Source: Trichomonas vaginalis G3
Lineage: Eukaryota > Parabasalia > Trichomonadida > Trichomonadidae
Reading direction: 5' to 3'
DNA: 64,000 nt
NCBI RefSeq assembly: GCF_026262505.1
Contig: NC_067204.1
Location: 1,364,001-1,428,000 of the forward strand
Shown here: positions 1 to 10,390 of the stretch, one piece after another
Position numbering within the stretch: position 1 is the first letter of the stretch
Layout: every line of letters starts with the position of its first letter
The notes under the pieces: generated by a model
What the model was told of the DNA's origin: nothing
The model's input: only the letters and a program-made list of their open reading frames with translations
The model's database searches: none
Program-made: the position numbers and the translations under genes

Positions 1-153
1 AGGGTCTTTAGGTATAATACCAACGAACTGACCTACTCTTTTGCCAATATTTTTGACTCCGTTCCAAATTCCTCTTCCGACGGTTTTTTATTCCATTCCA
101 TATACTCTTCCAACATTTCGAAAGAAGTTTCCTATTCTTCCAAAGAAACCCAT
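1..153 (-). CDS. small amphipathic virion-like protein, partial (copy A)
   Basis: Minus-strand start at 153 (MGFFGRIGNFFRN...) with a run of glycine, phenylalanine and basic residues. It is the counterpart of 45052-45297 in copy D and continues past the window edge. Short amphipathic peptides of this kind in adenoviruses and Polinton relatives are membrane-active minor virion proteins; that role here is inference. The copy is broken. Confidence 0.5.
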
Positions 154-171
154 TTTACTATATGTAAAAAT

Positions 172-533
172 CTAATGTCCACCTAGTCTCTTACGTTTCC
201 TTCTGAGTTCCATAGCATTCTTTAACTGGAGCTCATACATTCTATTTCTCCTCTGGTAGAAAACATACTCTGGGTCAACTCCTGTGTTCGCGTCATCTGC
301 ATAGAGTTGTTTATATCCCACTTCGGGTTTGTATAAAACTCTTTCCATCTCATATTTGCATACCATGGTGGCAAGCCTAACGCAGCGTCATTTGACATGG
401 CAGTTTGCATTTGTACATCTGTTGGCACTTGACCATAGTTTGCCATTGCAGTTTGTATTCTAACTTCATTTGGAATATTCTCTGGGTTTGGTTGTCCAGG
501 TTGCTGTGCATTCGCTAAGTTCTGTGCGTCCAT
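172..533 (-). pseudogene. small virion-like protein with basic tail (copy A)
   Basis: Counterpart of 44674-45034. Asn/Gln/Pro-rich N-terminus with a repeated IQTAM-type motif, a Trp/Tyr-rich centre and a very basic C-terminus (RKRKRLGGH). No family recognised. This copy is broken. Confidence 0.5.
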
Positions 534-556
534 TTAATATTAGATAAAAATATCTC

Positions 557-688
557 TTACGAGTACATATGCTGAACATTTGCAGGCATTGGTTCATCTT
601 CATATTCTCTATATCTTTCTGCCACGTCAAATAAATAAATGACACAATGGAAAAAACCTAAAACTAACAATCCGATTTCAAACCACAT
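557..688 (-). CDS. 43-residue single-pass membrane protein (copy A)
   Basis: A short open frame beginning MWFEIGLLVLGFF. Residues about 5-20 form one hydrophobic segment, followed by a charged tail with EYEDEP. Its start overlaps the end of the methyltransferase gene in another frame. The same frame is open in copy D (44519-44650) with only a few conservative changes, which supports it as a real gene. Function unknown; a virion membrane or host-membrane role is possible. Confidence 0.55.
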   Translation of the reverse strand: MWFEIGLLVLGFFHCVIYLFDVAERYREYEDEPMPANVQHMYS

Positions 689-1485
689 TTACTTACTAAT
701 AAAATTTCTTTGTTATGACACTTTCTCCAGTTTATAGGACCTCTCTCATATTCTATTTTATCGTATCTAAACTCATAGTCATGTATGTCCTCTAACCATC
801 TCATGACACTTTCCAAACCACTTTTATCGGATGTAAAGTAAAAGCATGGATGGTTATGTAAAACGTCTAAAGTTTCTAAAGAGTCTCTCAAAGTCCAGTC
901 TACTTGGTATTGAAAATCCATGTGTTATAGAACGGCGGGTCCACTATAAAGAAAACATTTTCCTTGTTTTATATTTTTCATACAACTCTGTCCAATGACA
1001 TCTCACAAACTCTATACTCAATATATTTTTCTATGTTCTCTTTGAAAACATTTGTATAGTTAAGATATAAAACTTTTGACATAAGTGTTTCAATGTCATG
1101 AACTCTTATAGACCACTATACAATAGTCTAGAAGATATACTATCCCAGTCAATATACTCTGCCTTTTTCAAAACCTCTCTGACAGTATTTTTCTTATCTA
1201 ATGGTATACGTTCCATCTTACCTATAGGTATCTTTTCTTTTAACTCTTTCAATATTTTGTTTGTGTCTGGTATATGTTTGAGACGGTCCATATAGTTGTC
1301 GAAGTCATTGCATATAATCTTTGAGTCTGGAATATTATATGGCACAAATGAGATATATAGAAACTTCCACCGAACAAGTCTACAAATGTTAGACCATTCG
1401 GTAGTTTCTTAAGTTCTCTCAATAGAATATCTTTACATCTACTCTTATTTCCAAAGAAGGGTAACGGTGGTTTTGTAAAATTCAT
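664..1485 (-). pseudogene. D12-class DNA adenine methyltransferase (copy A)
   Basis: Counterpart of 43717-44534 in copy D, with the same N-terminal PFFGNKSR and FVDLFGGSF motifs. The gene follows the element terminus directly. This copy is broken. Confidence 0.7.
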
Positions 1486-1536
1486 TTTATATATATAATA
1501 AAAATGTTTTTTCCTGAAAAGTGACAAAATTTCTTA

Positions 1537-1569
1537 GGGGCTAGAGGGCACGAAGTGCCTGGAAGCCCC
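1537..1569. repeat. terminal hairpin of family 2 (copy A)
   Basis: A 33-nt imperfect palindrome: outer stem AGCCCC/GGGGCT, inner stem GGCAC/GTGCC, three-base loop. The same structure stands at 43464-43496 at the D terminus, so it belongs to the element end. Confidence 0.7.
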
Positions 1570-1573
1570 ACTA

Positions 1574-1575
<2 letters not shown>

Positions 1576-1609
<34 letters not shown>
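1576..1609. repeat. poly(T) run abutting copy A
   Basis: A run of 34 T directly outside the A terminus. The D terminus abuts a run of A in the matching orientation (43446-43457), so the homopolymer is either part of the element end or a target preference. Confidence 0.7.
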
Positions 1610-1610
<1 letters not shown>

Positions 1611-1656
1611 TTAACCAAAAACCTATTTTCCCGGTAGTGTAATTGCTTACATTAAA

Positions 1657-1860
1657 AGTAGTATATGTTGAAGGGTTGTGTGACTTTTTTTGTAAACGTA
1701 AGAATTCATACAATATTGAACGATTTTGTATCATTTTTTTTAACATATGAAGTAAAAAATGTATGATTCTTACGGTTTTTATTCTTACGTTTTTGAATAA
1801 ATCAAGATTTAAAAAATTTTCAAAATTGTAAGACATTTACACTCAGCCCATACATAATGA
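1657..1860 (+). repeat. left terminal inverted repeat of copy B
   Basis: Matches the C repeats at 23186-23345 and 42229-42388 with a few substitutions. It extends further inward like the right end of C (to the AATGAAATAAAA stretch). It carries several CGTAAGAA/TTCTTACG octamers. Confidence 0.8.
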
Positions 1861-1960
1861 AATAAAAAATAATTTTTTTAAAAAAATAAACCATTAAAAA
1901 ATTAACATTAATTTTAAAATAATTTATTTTTTTATCTTTTATAAAAGAAGCTATATATAG

Positions 1961-2550
1961 ATGATGTCAGATATTCCGCGATTAATTAAACATTGTTTAA
2001 ATCCTGAATGGGTTAAACTTCAATTTAAAAATGAAGATTGTGAATTATTAAATGAATATGAAAGCCAAAATAAGCTAATGAGGTATAAATATAATGATAA
2101 AGAATATTTAATTTCATGGAATCAATGGAGTCATAATCAAAGACCTCATAAACGAGAAGAAGAAATTGAAAATAATGAAATGGAAATCATTGATGACATT
2201 AAAGAGGATGGAATTCCTAAATTTTGTAGAAAAACCTTTAGAACTAAGTTAGGAGCATATAAACGTAGAGTATTAAATCTGAATATCTTAAACATCAATT
2301 TAAAAAGGAAGACTGTGAATTATTAAACGTTAATGAATATGAAAATGCTAAATCAAAACTGAGATATAAATATATTGGAAGTGATGAAAGGTGTAAAGAT
2401 AAAGATAAAGTTTATTCAGTTTCATATAATAACTGGCACACGTTAGGGATAAGAAAACATTTAGGAGATTATGGGAAATGTTCTGAATTCTTTAAATCTA
2501 GTATATACGAGAGAGTAAAAGAAATTAGAAATAATTATTTTCATGAATAA
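1961..2550 (+). pseudogene. protein with duplicated short domain, B only
   Basis: Two related segments of about 50 residues lie in tandem, each with the pattern LNPE..K.QFK.EDCELLN.YE followed by RYKY and a Trp near the end (NQWSH, NNWH). It resembles short repeated domains found beside nucleases in large DNA viruses, but I cannot name a family. It lies just inside the left repeat of B, in a segment C does not have. The copy is broken. Confidence 0.4.
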
Positions 2551-2736
2551 AAGATTCACTACCATAATGAAATAAAAATTTTTTTAAAAAAATAAACCAT
2601 TAAAAATTCATGTCTTACATTTATGAAAATTTATTTTTATTTTGTATGAAACCGATTTTAAAAATTTATGAATAATTTATAAAAAGTTTTTATTCCTACA
2701 ATTCCTATATTACCATTAATAAAAAGAATATATTTT

Positions 2737-2764
2737 TGACGAAGTGAAGATTCGCACTTCGTCA
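2737..2764. terminator. perfect 10-bp stem hairpin
   Basis: TGACGAAGTG and CACTTCGTCA pair perfectly around an eight-base loop, between the broken gene at 1961-2550 and the gene at 2810. It could be a transcript end or a structural site; no further support. Confidence 0.4.
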
Positions 2765-2775
2765 CAAAACTCCGA

Positions 2776-2790
2776 AAAAATAAAGTTAGA
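2776..2790 (+). promoter_or_regulatory. AAATAAAGTTAG box before the 2810 gene
   Basis: The box AAAAATAAAGTTAGA lies about 20 bases before the start at 2810. The same box precedes the primase-helicase genes of B and C and two genes of family 2 copy D. Confidence 0.5.
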
Positions 2791-2809
2791 TTTTTTTATT
2801 TAATATAAA

Positions 2810-3145
2810 ATGTATGGAAAAAGAATAATATCTGATTTTGAACATTATTTGATTGATTTACTAATTGATCCACAAAGCTGTTGTAAAATTAATTTTGAAT
2901 TTAAAATTAAAGGAACCGTAAATTTTGTATTTATTTATCACTTAAAAGAATATGACCGATATCATAATTTGATATATGAAACTAATATAATATTTGAAGA
3001 TAACAAACTTACAAGCTTCGAACATGAAAATGATATAATATTCGAAGATGAAAAAAAGAAAGAGATTGAAAAGCAATTCAATGAATGCCTTTTAAATACA
3101 TATGCGCACATTATAAGACATAAAATGAAATTAATTCCTTATTAA
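2810..3145 (+). CDS. 111-residue protein, B only
   Basis: Open frame starting MYGKRIISDFEHYL, preceded by the AAATAAAGTTAG box and a T-rich leader ending AAAATG. Charged, with aromatic beta-like stretches; no motif recognised. It lies in the left-end segment of B that C lacks, so it is an accessory gene of the element. Confidence 0.5.
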   Translation: MYGKRIISDFEHYLIDLLIDPQSCCKINFEFKIKGTVNFVFIYHLKEYDRYHNLIYETNIIFEDNKLTSFEHENDIIFEDEKKKEIEKQFNECLLNTYAHIIRHKMKLIPY

Positions 3146-3304
3146 TCAAAAATATTTTTTATCTTTATATAAAGATGACAAATAGAAAAATAATTTTTAT
3201 CTGATAGAAATAATACCTACAAATGACGGTATATAAAAAATTGACTTCTTACGTAAAATTAAACTAAGTTAAATTATTTTTTTTTATTTTTTATTTTATA
3301 ATAA

Positions 3305-4441
3305 ATGAGTATAACAACTAATTCATTGAAATCTTTAAAGTTCACTAATTCAGAATTAGAAAATATTTTAGAAAATTTTGGAGACGGTTCTTATCCAACA
3401 TATATGCAGAATGTGAAAGAGTTTTCCAGATTGTTGAATGAATTTAAATATAACGGACCAATTACTAAAAAGGCTATAATGAGATATTTATATCCCAAAA
3501 AAGTTGAAAAACAGGAGAATATTCCTCTTTATGGTCCAGAGGACCTGGGCTCAGAGAGCCTTGAAACACCTCCTGAATATTTTGAAGAAAAAATTAAACA
3601 AGATGAATATTATAACGATGAGATTGAGAAATTGGAACAATTAAGAAATGAAATAGATGAAAGAATTAGTGAATTGAGAAATGCTGAGAATGAAGTAGAG
3701 GGTTTAATGAATATCCCAGCTTCAGAATCAGAAGTTCAAAAATCACATGAGGAAAGATATAAAAATTACTTTTTGGAATCTACTAAAAATTTATTAGATG
3801 GTGATATTGACGAAACACTTTCAGAAGAAGGCACAAAATTTATTCATAAACATAAGCTTCAGTTTATTGACGATGGAGATTATCCATGTATATTACTTTC
3901 ACCTCCTCTTGATTCTGAAAAATTCAAAAAAGCTCTTAAAAACGTGACATATGCAACTAATACGATTAAGAAAGAAGATCATGATATTTACACAAATTAT
4001 TATTTAAATAAATGCACAGGTGTTGATAAAGTTTTTGATTTATTAAATAAAATATCAAAAGAAACCATTGGAACATATAAAATTTTGTGTGATTGTGGTT
4101 TCATTATTGAAGATACCAATAATGTTTCATATGAAAGAACAGCACCGAAGGAAGACGAAGTTGAAAGGTCTATACCATTCGTTATTAAGAACATAAAAGA
4201 TATGAAAACTTATAAACATTATATTTATTCATTTATTTCAGAAAAAATGGAAGCAACCCATAAAACATCATCTCATCATTTTATAGCTATTCATACATTC
4301 CTTTTCAAAGTTGTGAAATTAAATAAGACAGGAATTAGATTTAATGTATCAGGGTACGCATTCTTGAGTAAATTAAAATGTATTCGTCACGTCGCAGATG
4401 ATAAAAATTTATGTGTTCTTAATTCATTTTATGGACTTTAG
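3305..4441 (+). CDS. 378-residue unknown protein upstream of PolB (copy B)
   Basis: A fully open frame, with one residue different from its counterpart in copy C (23402-24538). Residues about 85-130 form a Glu/Lys-rich coiled coil (YYNDEIEKLEQLRNEI...); the C-terminal half is mixed alpha/beta with a CDCG pair near residue 256. The leader is T-rich and ends ATAAATG. It sits directly before the polymerase in both copies. A gene next to a protein-primed polymerase could encode the priming terminal protein, but no motif shows this. Confidence 0.7.
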   Translation: MSITTNSLKSLKFTNSELENILENFGDGSYPTYMQNVKEFSRLLNEFKYNGPITKKAIMRYLYPKKVEKQENIPLYGPEDLGSESLETPPEYFEEKIKQDEYYNDEIEKLEQLRNEIDERISELRNAENEVEGLMNIPASESEVQKSHEERYKNYFLESTKNLLDGDIDETLSEEGTKFIHKHKLQFIDDGDYPCILLSPPLDSEKFKKALKNVTYATNTIKKEDHDIYTNYYLNKCTGVDKVFDLLNKISKETIGTYKILCDCGFIIEDTNNVSYERTAPKEDEVERSIPFVIKNIKDMKTYKHYIYSFISEKMEATHKTSSHHFIAIHTFLFKVVKLNKTGIRFNVSGYAFLSKLKCIRHVADDKNLCVLNSFYGL

Positions 4442-4446
4442 CCCTG

Positions 4447-4459
4447 GACTCTCTGAGTC
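4447..4459. terminator. short hairpin after the 378-residue gene (B)
   Basis: GACTC TCT GAGTC stem-loop immediately after the stop, kept in copy C at 24544-24556 and followed by an A-rich run. A transcript-end role is a guess. Confidence 0.25.
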
Positions 4460-4523
4460 TCGGACTTTAAAAAAAAAAAAAAAACTTTATTTTTATTTAT
4501 TTTTAATTTTTATTCTTACATAA

Positions 4524-7500
4524 ATGAATAAAAATGGAACAGCTAAAATGAATGATAATCAAATAAGAGCCGAAGGTAGAAGGTTATTTAAACGCTTCTA
4601 TAACATTCCTGATGGTGTTAATCCTAAAACTCGTAGAAGCTATTTAAATGAAGCAATAGATGCATATGAAGGGTTTGACATTTCATCAGAAAGTGAGAGG
4701 TTAGCAAGAATGTTAAACGTTAATATTGATTTTTATTATTGTGACCCTCAACCAGAAGACGTAGACATTAACAAGGTAGACTTTCCATTAGTGGAATCAA
4801 TAATGATAGATCCAGAATTTGAAACAGTAAATATTTTATTAACACAGAGTCCATGTGGAAAACTTCACGCTGACAGAATTACAGACGTTGAAGCACTCAC
4901 AGGATATAAAGTTTGCCCCTTTTGCAAAGAAGAAGTATATTCTATCCGTGATGATCCAGAAAGGAAAAACCAAAGAAGATTTTTAAAACATTGTGAGAAA
5001 TGTAAAGAAAATAATGGAAGATTAATTCAAGACGTTCAATTGCAAAACACACAACAACCATATGCACCACATATCACGAAACAGAAGATATATCAATGGC
5101 TATTAGCACATAATTTGCAGGAATATTATAAACCAACAAGATATTATATTACTTTTGACTTCGAAACATTAGAGACTAAAGAAGAACTTCAACTTTCTGA
5201 ATGTGCAACTTTGAACGCTTACTTAAAACCATTTATGGTATCATCAACTGTCAAAATAAAGCCGCAAAGCGGCGAGGACGTAGACCGTGATAAAACATTT
5301 ACGAGGAATTTTTGCTTAACATCAAGTGATTCGTTCATCTCTGATTGGATTGAATTTTTATTTTCAACCTGTTCATTAGTTGCTAAATCAAATATTGAAC
5401 AATATGAAGAATTAATGAATACATTAAATGAAAAACAGAAGGAAGCAATGAAAGAGCTTTTAGATGAAGAATTTAATAAAGTGAATATCATTGGTTTTAA
5501 TTCGGGAAAGTTTGATTTAAATTTAATTCTTCGTGATTTAAATACTGCAAAATGGAAAATAAAATCAATGCTGGGTTCTTCTTCTCAATTTAAGCAAGTC
5601 ATAGTAAAGAAAACAAACTGTCCATATGAATTAAGATTTATTGACATCAGAAATTATATAGCGGGTGGAACATTAGACCAATTCACTCAAGATTTCGGAA
5701 ACAATAAATCACGTGTTAAATCCTTTTTCCCTTATCAATTCATCACATGGGAGAATTACGAAGATGAATTATATAAAAAGGAACCATTCACTCAAGATTC
5801 ATTTTATTCAGCATTAACACAAGAAACAATATCCGATTCAGATTATCAAATATATCTCAATGATGCTAAAAATTTTGAGAATAGATTAGAATATTTTATT
5901 CATTATTGCAATAAAGACGTTGAAATTATGATTGACCCAATTGATAAAATTATCGAAGAAACATTTGTTTATAAAATTGACATGCTTCATAATCTTTCTT
6001 TATCATCGAATGCATCAATGATTCGTTACGCGTTAGCATATAAGAACTTCAATCCTAACGAAACATATCCAGAAGAAGAAAATGTGGAATCAAGTTTTGA
6101 ATTAACAAAAAAGTATTGGAAATATAAAATTGAATCATATAAGAAACAAGATGAAAAGGCGAAAAGAGATACCAAAAACAATGTTTCAATGGATGACTAT
6201 CAATACTATCACGATTTAATCCTTTCATCTAAATGCAAAATGTGTGGTAAAGCGTTTACATATGTAAATAAACCAACATTGGATAGAATCGATAATGAAA
6301 AACCACATACCAAAGAAAATTGTCAGTTAATGTGTTGTTATTGCAATGTCGTAAAATCAAATAAAGATGAAGATGTTCAACGTTTAAGAATCAATTTAAG
6401 AAATTATGCATTAAAAAATAATTTACCAATGACTTTAGATTCAGTTGAAGCTTATCACATTCTCCGTAATGGAATTACTGGTGGTCTATCAAATGTTCAA
6501 CATCGTGTTAATCTTAAAGGAATCACGCACATTAATAAACTTTCATATAATCCAGAAACTAAAACTGTATCAAATGAGGACACCACCAACATTATGACTC
6601 ATTTCGTTGGTGTTGACTTTAATTCATTATATCCTTCATCATTTTCATCTAATCCTCATGATTTCATTCAATATACTGACCATAAAATGTATATGCCGGG
6701 AAGATTGAATGGTGTTATCATTTGTGATACAGCAACAAAGAAAGCAAAAGCACTGGGAATATTAAGAAGAAAAATACTTTATTCGTGGCTGAAGTAAAGG
6801 GTCACATTGATGAAAAATACATTAATGATTACATAAACTTTTTACCGATAATAAGAAACTTAGATATTATCACAGATGAAAAAACAATTGGCAGTTTTAT
6901 GTATAATTACATGAAATCAAACAATCTACCAGTTGACCAGAAACAGAGAAAATTAACTCAGTTAGCATCAACACACAACCAATATCAACCATTTTCTTCT
7001 TATTATCTTTGGTATCTAATAGACAGATTTCATTTTATCATTGATGACATTCAATCAATTTTAACATTTACGAAAAACACTTGTTTTAATGAATTTGCGA
7101 ACGAATTTATGAACGAAAGACAAAAGGCTGAATTAGAAGGAAATAAAGGAAAAAGTTTATTTTGCAAGATTTCACTTAATGGATCATATGGTTACGATGC
7201 AATGAATACACAAAATTACGCAAAGACTAAAATAATGAATGCACAGAAGCACGCGTTGCATGTATGTCAAATAAGTTTAAAAACATAAGAGAAATAGGAG
7301 AGGATACATATCAAGTGATGCTAAAGATAGATTTTATAGATGTGATACATGTTTACAAGAGGCATTCTTCACTTTAGATAATGCTAAATACTGGTATTTG
7401 GTTTTCATTTATGATTTTATGTATAAATGCATGAATGTTAATCGTTTTCATTTCATTGAAGGTGATACTGATTCATCTTATTGGGCAATCGCTGGCGACC

Positions 7501-7990
7501 CAAATCTTCCTAACACTCAAGCATTTCAAGCAATTGTTACGATAAACAATTTTATGATAAAAACATTTTCAAATTCGCACCATTTGATTTCTTCTGTTTT
7601 GATGAGAAATTTAAACCTAAATTAAAGAATAAAGCTGAAGAAAAAGCACATGAGAAGAAGTTATTGGGTTTAGCAATTGAGAAACAAGGTGATAACATGG
7701 TTGCTTTATGTCCTAAGTGTTATACATCATTCAACGGTTCAATTGATGGAAGTGATTTTAAAAAGATTGCACAAAAAATGAAAGGTGTTAGTTTACGACA
7801 AAATAAACAATTAACACCTAAAAATTATTTGGATATAATAAATGATAAAGTGATATTTGATGGTCAGAATATTAATTTACAACTTAAAAACGGGTCAATG
7901 ACTCGCTTAACAATTGGTAAGACTGCATTAACAGGAGCACACACTAAGGCTGTATGTTGTGAAAATGGATGTTGTATGCCATTTATTTAA
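4524..7990 (+). pseudogene. polB: protein-primed-type DNA polymerase B with HNH domain (copy B)
   Basis: Replicates the element by copying from its ends. In order: N-terminal Cys/His cluster (CPFCKEE ... HCEKC, near 4910-5010); exonuclease motifs TFDFETLE (near 5155), GFNSGKFDLN (near 5500) and HYCNKDVE (near 5905); an HNH-type domain with CKMCG and LMCCYCN (near 6235-6350); palm motif A VDFNSLYPS (near 6615); motif B SLNGSYGY (near 7170); motif C DTDSSYW (near 7465); C-terminal CPKC and CC..GCC clusters. The start follows TTCTTACATAAATG. Polintons usually prime with a protein. The HNH between exonuclease and palm is unusual. This copy is broken at several places. Confidence 0.9.
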
Positions 7991-8015
7991 AGAATTTAAA
8001 TTTATTTTTAATGAA

Positions 8016-8171
8016 ATGCCACAGAAGAGACAAAAGGAACCACAACGAATTTTTTAAATCCCATCACAGCATCAACAGCAACAACAACCGCCACCATTTG
8101 ATACCGTTTTAGAAGAAGGAACCGTTAATGATGGTTTTGATACTATGATTCAAAGAGGTGGGCACCCTTAA
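8016..8171 (+). pseudogene. short Gln/Pro-rich ORF remnant (copy B)
   Basis: Between polymerase and integrase lies a short stretch encoding a Gln-rich run and an end IQRGGHP, also seen in C near 28057-28132. Too short and disturbed to name. Confidence 0.25.
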
Positions 8172-8194
8172 ACATTTATTTTATTTTTATATAA

Positions 8195-9698
8195 ATGAAT
8201 AGCGTAGATTTAAAAAATTTAATTGGTGATTTAGTACTTAATCAAAATTTTCTTAGTTATTATGAATTAAAATCATATCTCCAAAAACATAATAAAAATA
8301 TAACGGGTGATGATATGGAATATTATTATCCATATTATAAAAATGAAATTTTGAAATATCATAATAAAATAATTTCTGAAATTAAAGACAAAATTAAAAA
8401 TAATGAATATTCAAAGGGAAAAACTAAATCACAACTTAAACAGTTGAAAGATTTCAAAAATAAAGTATTAACAGAAGAAGATATTGATGAATTATATAAA
8501 TTATATAATCCTGAGCCGCAAAAACAAAAGGAACAAAACACCCAGGTCCTTCAGACCATAAATGAAGCACAAGCTTTAATTTATGATTCATTAGTTAAAC
8601 CATATTCAGCCCGACTTTTAAATGAAGATCAACTTTTGGAATTCATCCTTCAACATAAACTCGAAGCGGGAAAGTATATCAAACCTTTATATACAGCATA
8701 TTTAAAACAAATGAATAGAATACATCCAGAATTAATGAAGGAAGGAATGAAATCCAAAATCAAAGCAGATAAAATTAAACCACTTGCAACACCAAAACCT
8801 CCAACGACAGTACCGCCTCCTCCTTCAGTTAATCCTTCATCATTCACTTTATTATATCCATTTCAAACATTAAAGAAGCAAAAAGATTTTAAAAAGGATT
8901 TCAAGATATTAAATAAACCAATTGACCCAAAAATTCAACCGTTAAAGGAAAAATTTAGTCGACCTTCATTTGCTCCATATCCATATTCATACGAAATCGA
9001 TCATCTGGAATATTCAAAAGGAAACGTTACTTATTTATTTGCCATTAACATTAACACTAGATATTTATATTGCATTCCGGTGAAAGGGAAAACAGAACAG
9101 GAAACAAGAAGAGCTATTCAATACTTACTAGATCATGAAAGAGTAGATAATATCAGGGGTGATGGTGATAAAGGATTTCAGGCAGCTATGACTCATTATT
9201 TCCCACAAATTAATTTTTCTTCTCATCCTCTCCATATACGTTTCATAATAAAATAGTTGATGCGGTAATGAGAACTCTTAGAGATGCGTTAGGGGTTAAC
9301 GGTCAGATATACTGGGATGGAAATCATGACTCCATCATACAGCAGTAGTATATTATTACAATAATACATGGCATAGAACTATAAACATGAAACCGGTGGA
9401 AATGAAAAATGATATTTCAAAAGAATGGGAATATATTAGAAAGCAAATGGAAAAGTTAAATGATGTTAAACGTGAACAAATTAATTCGGGGCTCATGAAT
9501 TTTAAACAAGGAAATAAAGTTTTAATTCATCTCGATTATGGAAAAACTGATAAATCAATGACAAAAAGAAGACGAAGATTTGACACAATAGCTGAATTTG
9601 TTAGATATATTAACGGCAATGCATTAGTTGAAGTTGACAATAAATTAATAGAAATTCCGATTTATTTTATTACTCCATTATATTTAAATAATATTTAA
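8195..9698 (+). pseudogene. rve-family (DDE) integrase (copy B)
   Basis: Joins the element ends to the target and makes the 6-bp duplication. The N-terminal half is Lys-rich and helical with a Pro-rich linker (near 8795-8835); the catalytic core has YSYEIDHLEY (near 8990) and RGDGDKGFQ (near 9160); the C-terminal part (near 9500-9690) is a basic small-barrel-like domain with KQGNKVLIHLDYG and KRRRRFD. The start follows TTTTTATATAAATG. The order polymerase-integrase is the same in C. This copy is broken. Confidence 0.85.
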
Positions 9699-9718
9699 TT
9701 TTTTTTATTTCGTAAGAA

Positions 9719-10015
9719 ATGAGTGACAACAAAGCAGTCAAGAGTCCAGACGATGAATATAAAAAGAAACTAAACAGAATTAAATCAAAAATATGCTATT
9801 ACAAAAAGAAGTCGCAATGCGGTGGGGTTGAAAACGATAAAACTAATGGAACTGAAAACGATAAAGAGAGGAAAGAAATAATCGAAAAATTAGAAACTTA
9901 CCGTTCAATCCTTAAACTGAGTGAAGCAAAAATAAAAGAATTTAATAGAATAAATAAATTGATTGGAAGAGATGAATTTAATAAAGATGAATTTTTAAAC
10001 TCAATCCAAATTTAA
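9719..10015 (+). CDS. 98-residue basic coiled protein (copy B)
   Basis: Open frame, Lys-rich and helical (EYKKKLNRIKSKICYYKKK; LETYRSILKLSEAKIKEFN), starting after TTTCGTAAGAAATG. The C copy is shorter by an in-frame segment but otherwise very similar. Possibly a nucleic-acid-binding or regulatory protein; no family recognised. Its 3' end overlaps the convergent 54-residue gene by four bases. Confidence 0.6.
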   Translation: MSDNKAVKSPDDEYKKKLNRIKSKICYYKKKSQCGGVENDKTNGTENDKERKEIIEKLETYRSILKLSEAKIKEFNRINKLIGRDEFNKDEFLNSIQI

Positions 10016-10176
10016 TTTTTATTCCTCTTCGACAACGTCTCTCTTTCCATCATTACTGCATAACCACATTTTCTCAGTTTTAGTGGTTTGTTATTTTTAG
10101 CAAGTTCTCGCATCATTTTTATCGTTTCCTCCCTTGTTATGATTCGTGGTAAATTTTGAGCTTGTGGGGTATCCAT
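10012..10176 (-). CDS. 54-residue basic protein (copy B)
   Basis: Open frame MDTPQAQNLPRIITREE... with a Lys/Arg-rich C-terminus. The start follows an ATAAATG leader. It is open in both B and C with several amino-acid differences, so it is probably a real gene. It converges on the 98-residue gene with overlapping stop codons. Confidence 0.5.
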   Translation of the reverse strand: MDTPQAQNLPRIITREETIKMMRELAKNNKPLKLRKCGYAVMMERETLSKRNKN

Positions 10177-10219
10177 TTATGATAAAAATAAAAATTTAAA
10201 TTATGCCGTTCTAAAGTTT

Positions 10220-10364
10220 GTGACAACATGACATTTTGACAACATCATGGGTTATTCAATAATTAATTATTTTTGAAGAACTGAAGGGGTCACCAGGTCA
10301 CCAGGTCATTTAACTTCTCTGAAAAAATGTGACAACATGACATTTTGACAACATCACAGGAGGA
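10220..10364 (+). repeat. left repeat array of the primase-helicase cassette (copy B)
   Basis: Units begin GTGACAACATGACATTTTG and carry GGTCACC repeats. The reverse complement of this array stands at 12779-13213, so the two form inverted repeats around the primase-helicase gene. Confidence 0.85.
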
Positions 10365-10390
10365 AGGCAAAAATAAATTCCAATCATACT

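Larger units (their letters stand above)
1..1576 (-). mobile_element. Polinton family 2, copy A (terminal part only)
   Basis: This is the mirror image of 43457-45180 in copy D: the same gene order (methyltransferase, tiny membrane protein, small virion-like protein, amphipathic protein) on the minus strand. Its end at about 1576 carries the same hairpin as the D terminus, next to a run of 34 T. It runs off the left edge. The copy is broken in a few places and close in sequence to D, so it is probably a young fossil. Confidence 0.8.

Noticed and set aside
1534-1836. Minus-strand frame with a poly-lysine run
   Set aside because: It reads through the poly(T) tract and the terminal repeat; it is a by-product of the homopolymer.
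8195-9698. Retroviral or LTR-retrotransposon origin for the integrase
   Set aside because: No reverse transcriptase, protease or long terminal repeats; the gene lies among polymerase B, packaging ATPase and capsid genes as in Polintons.
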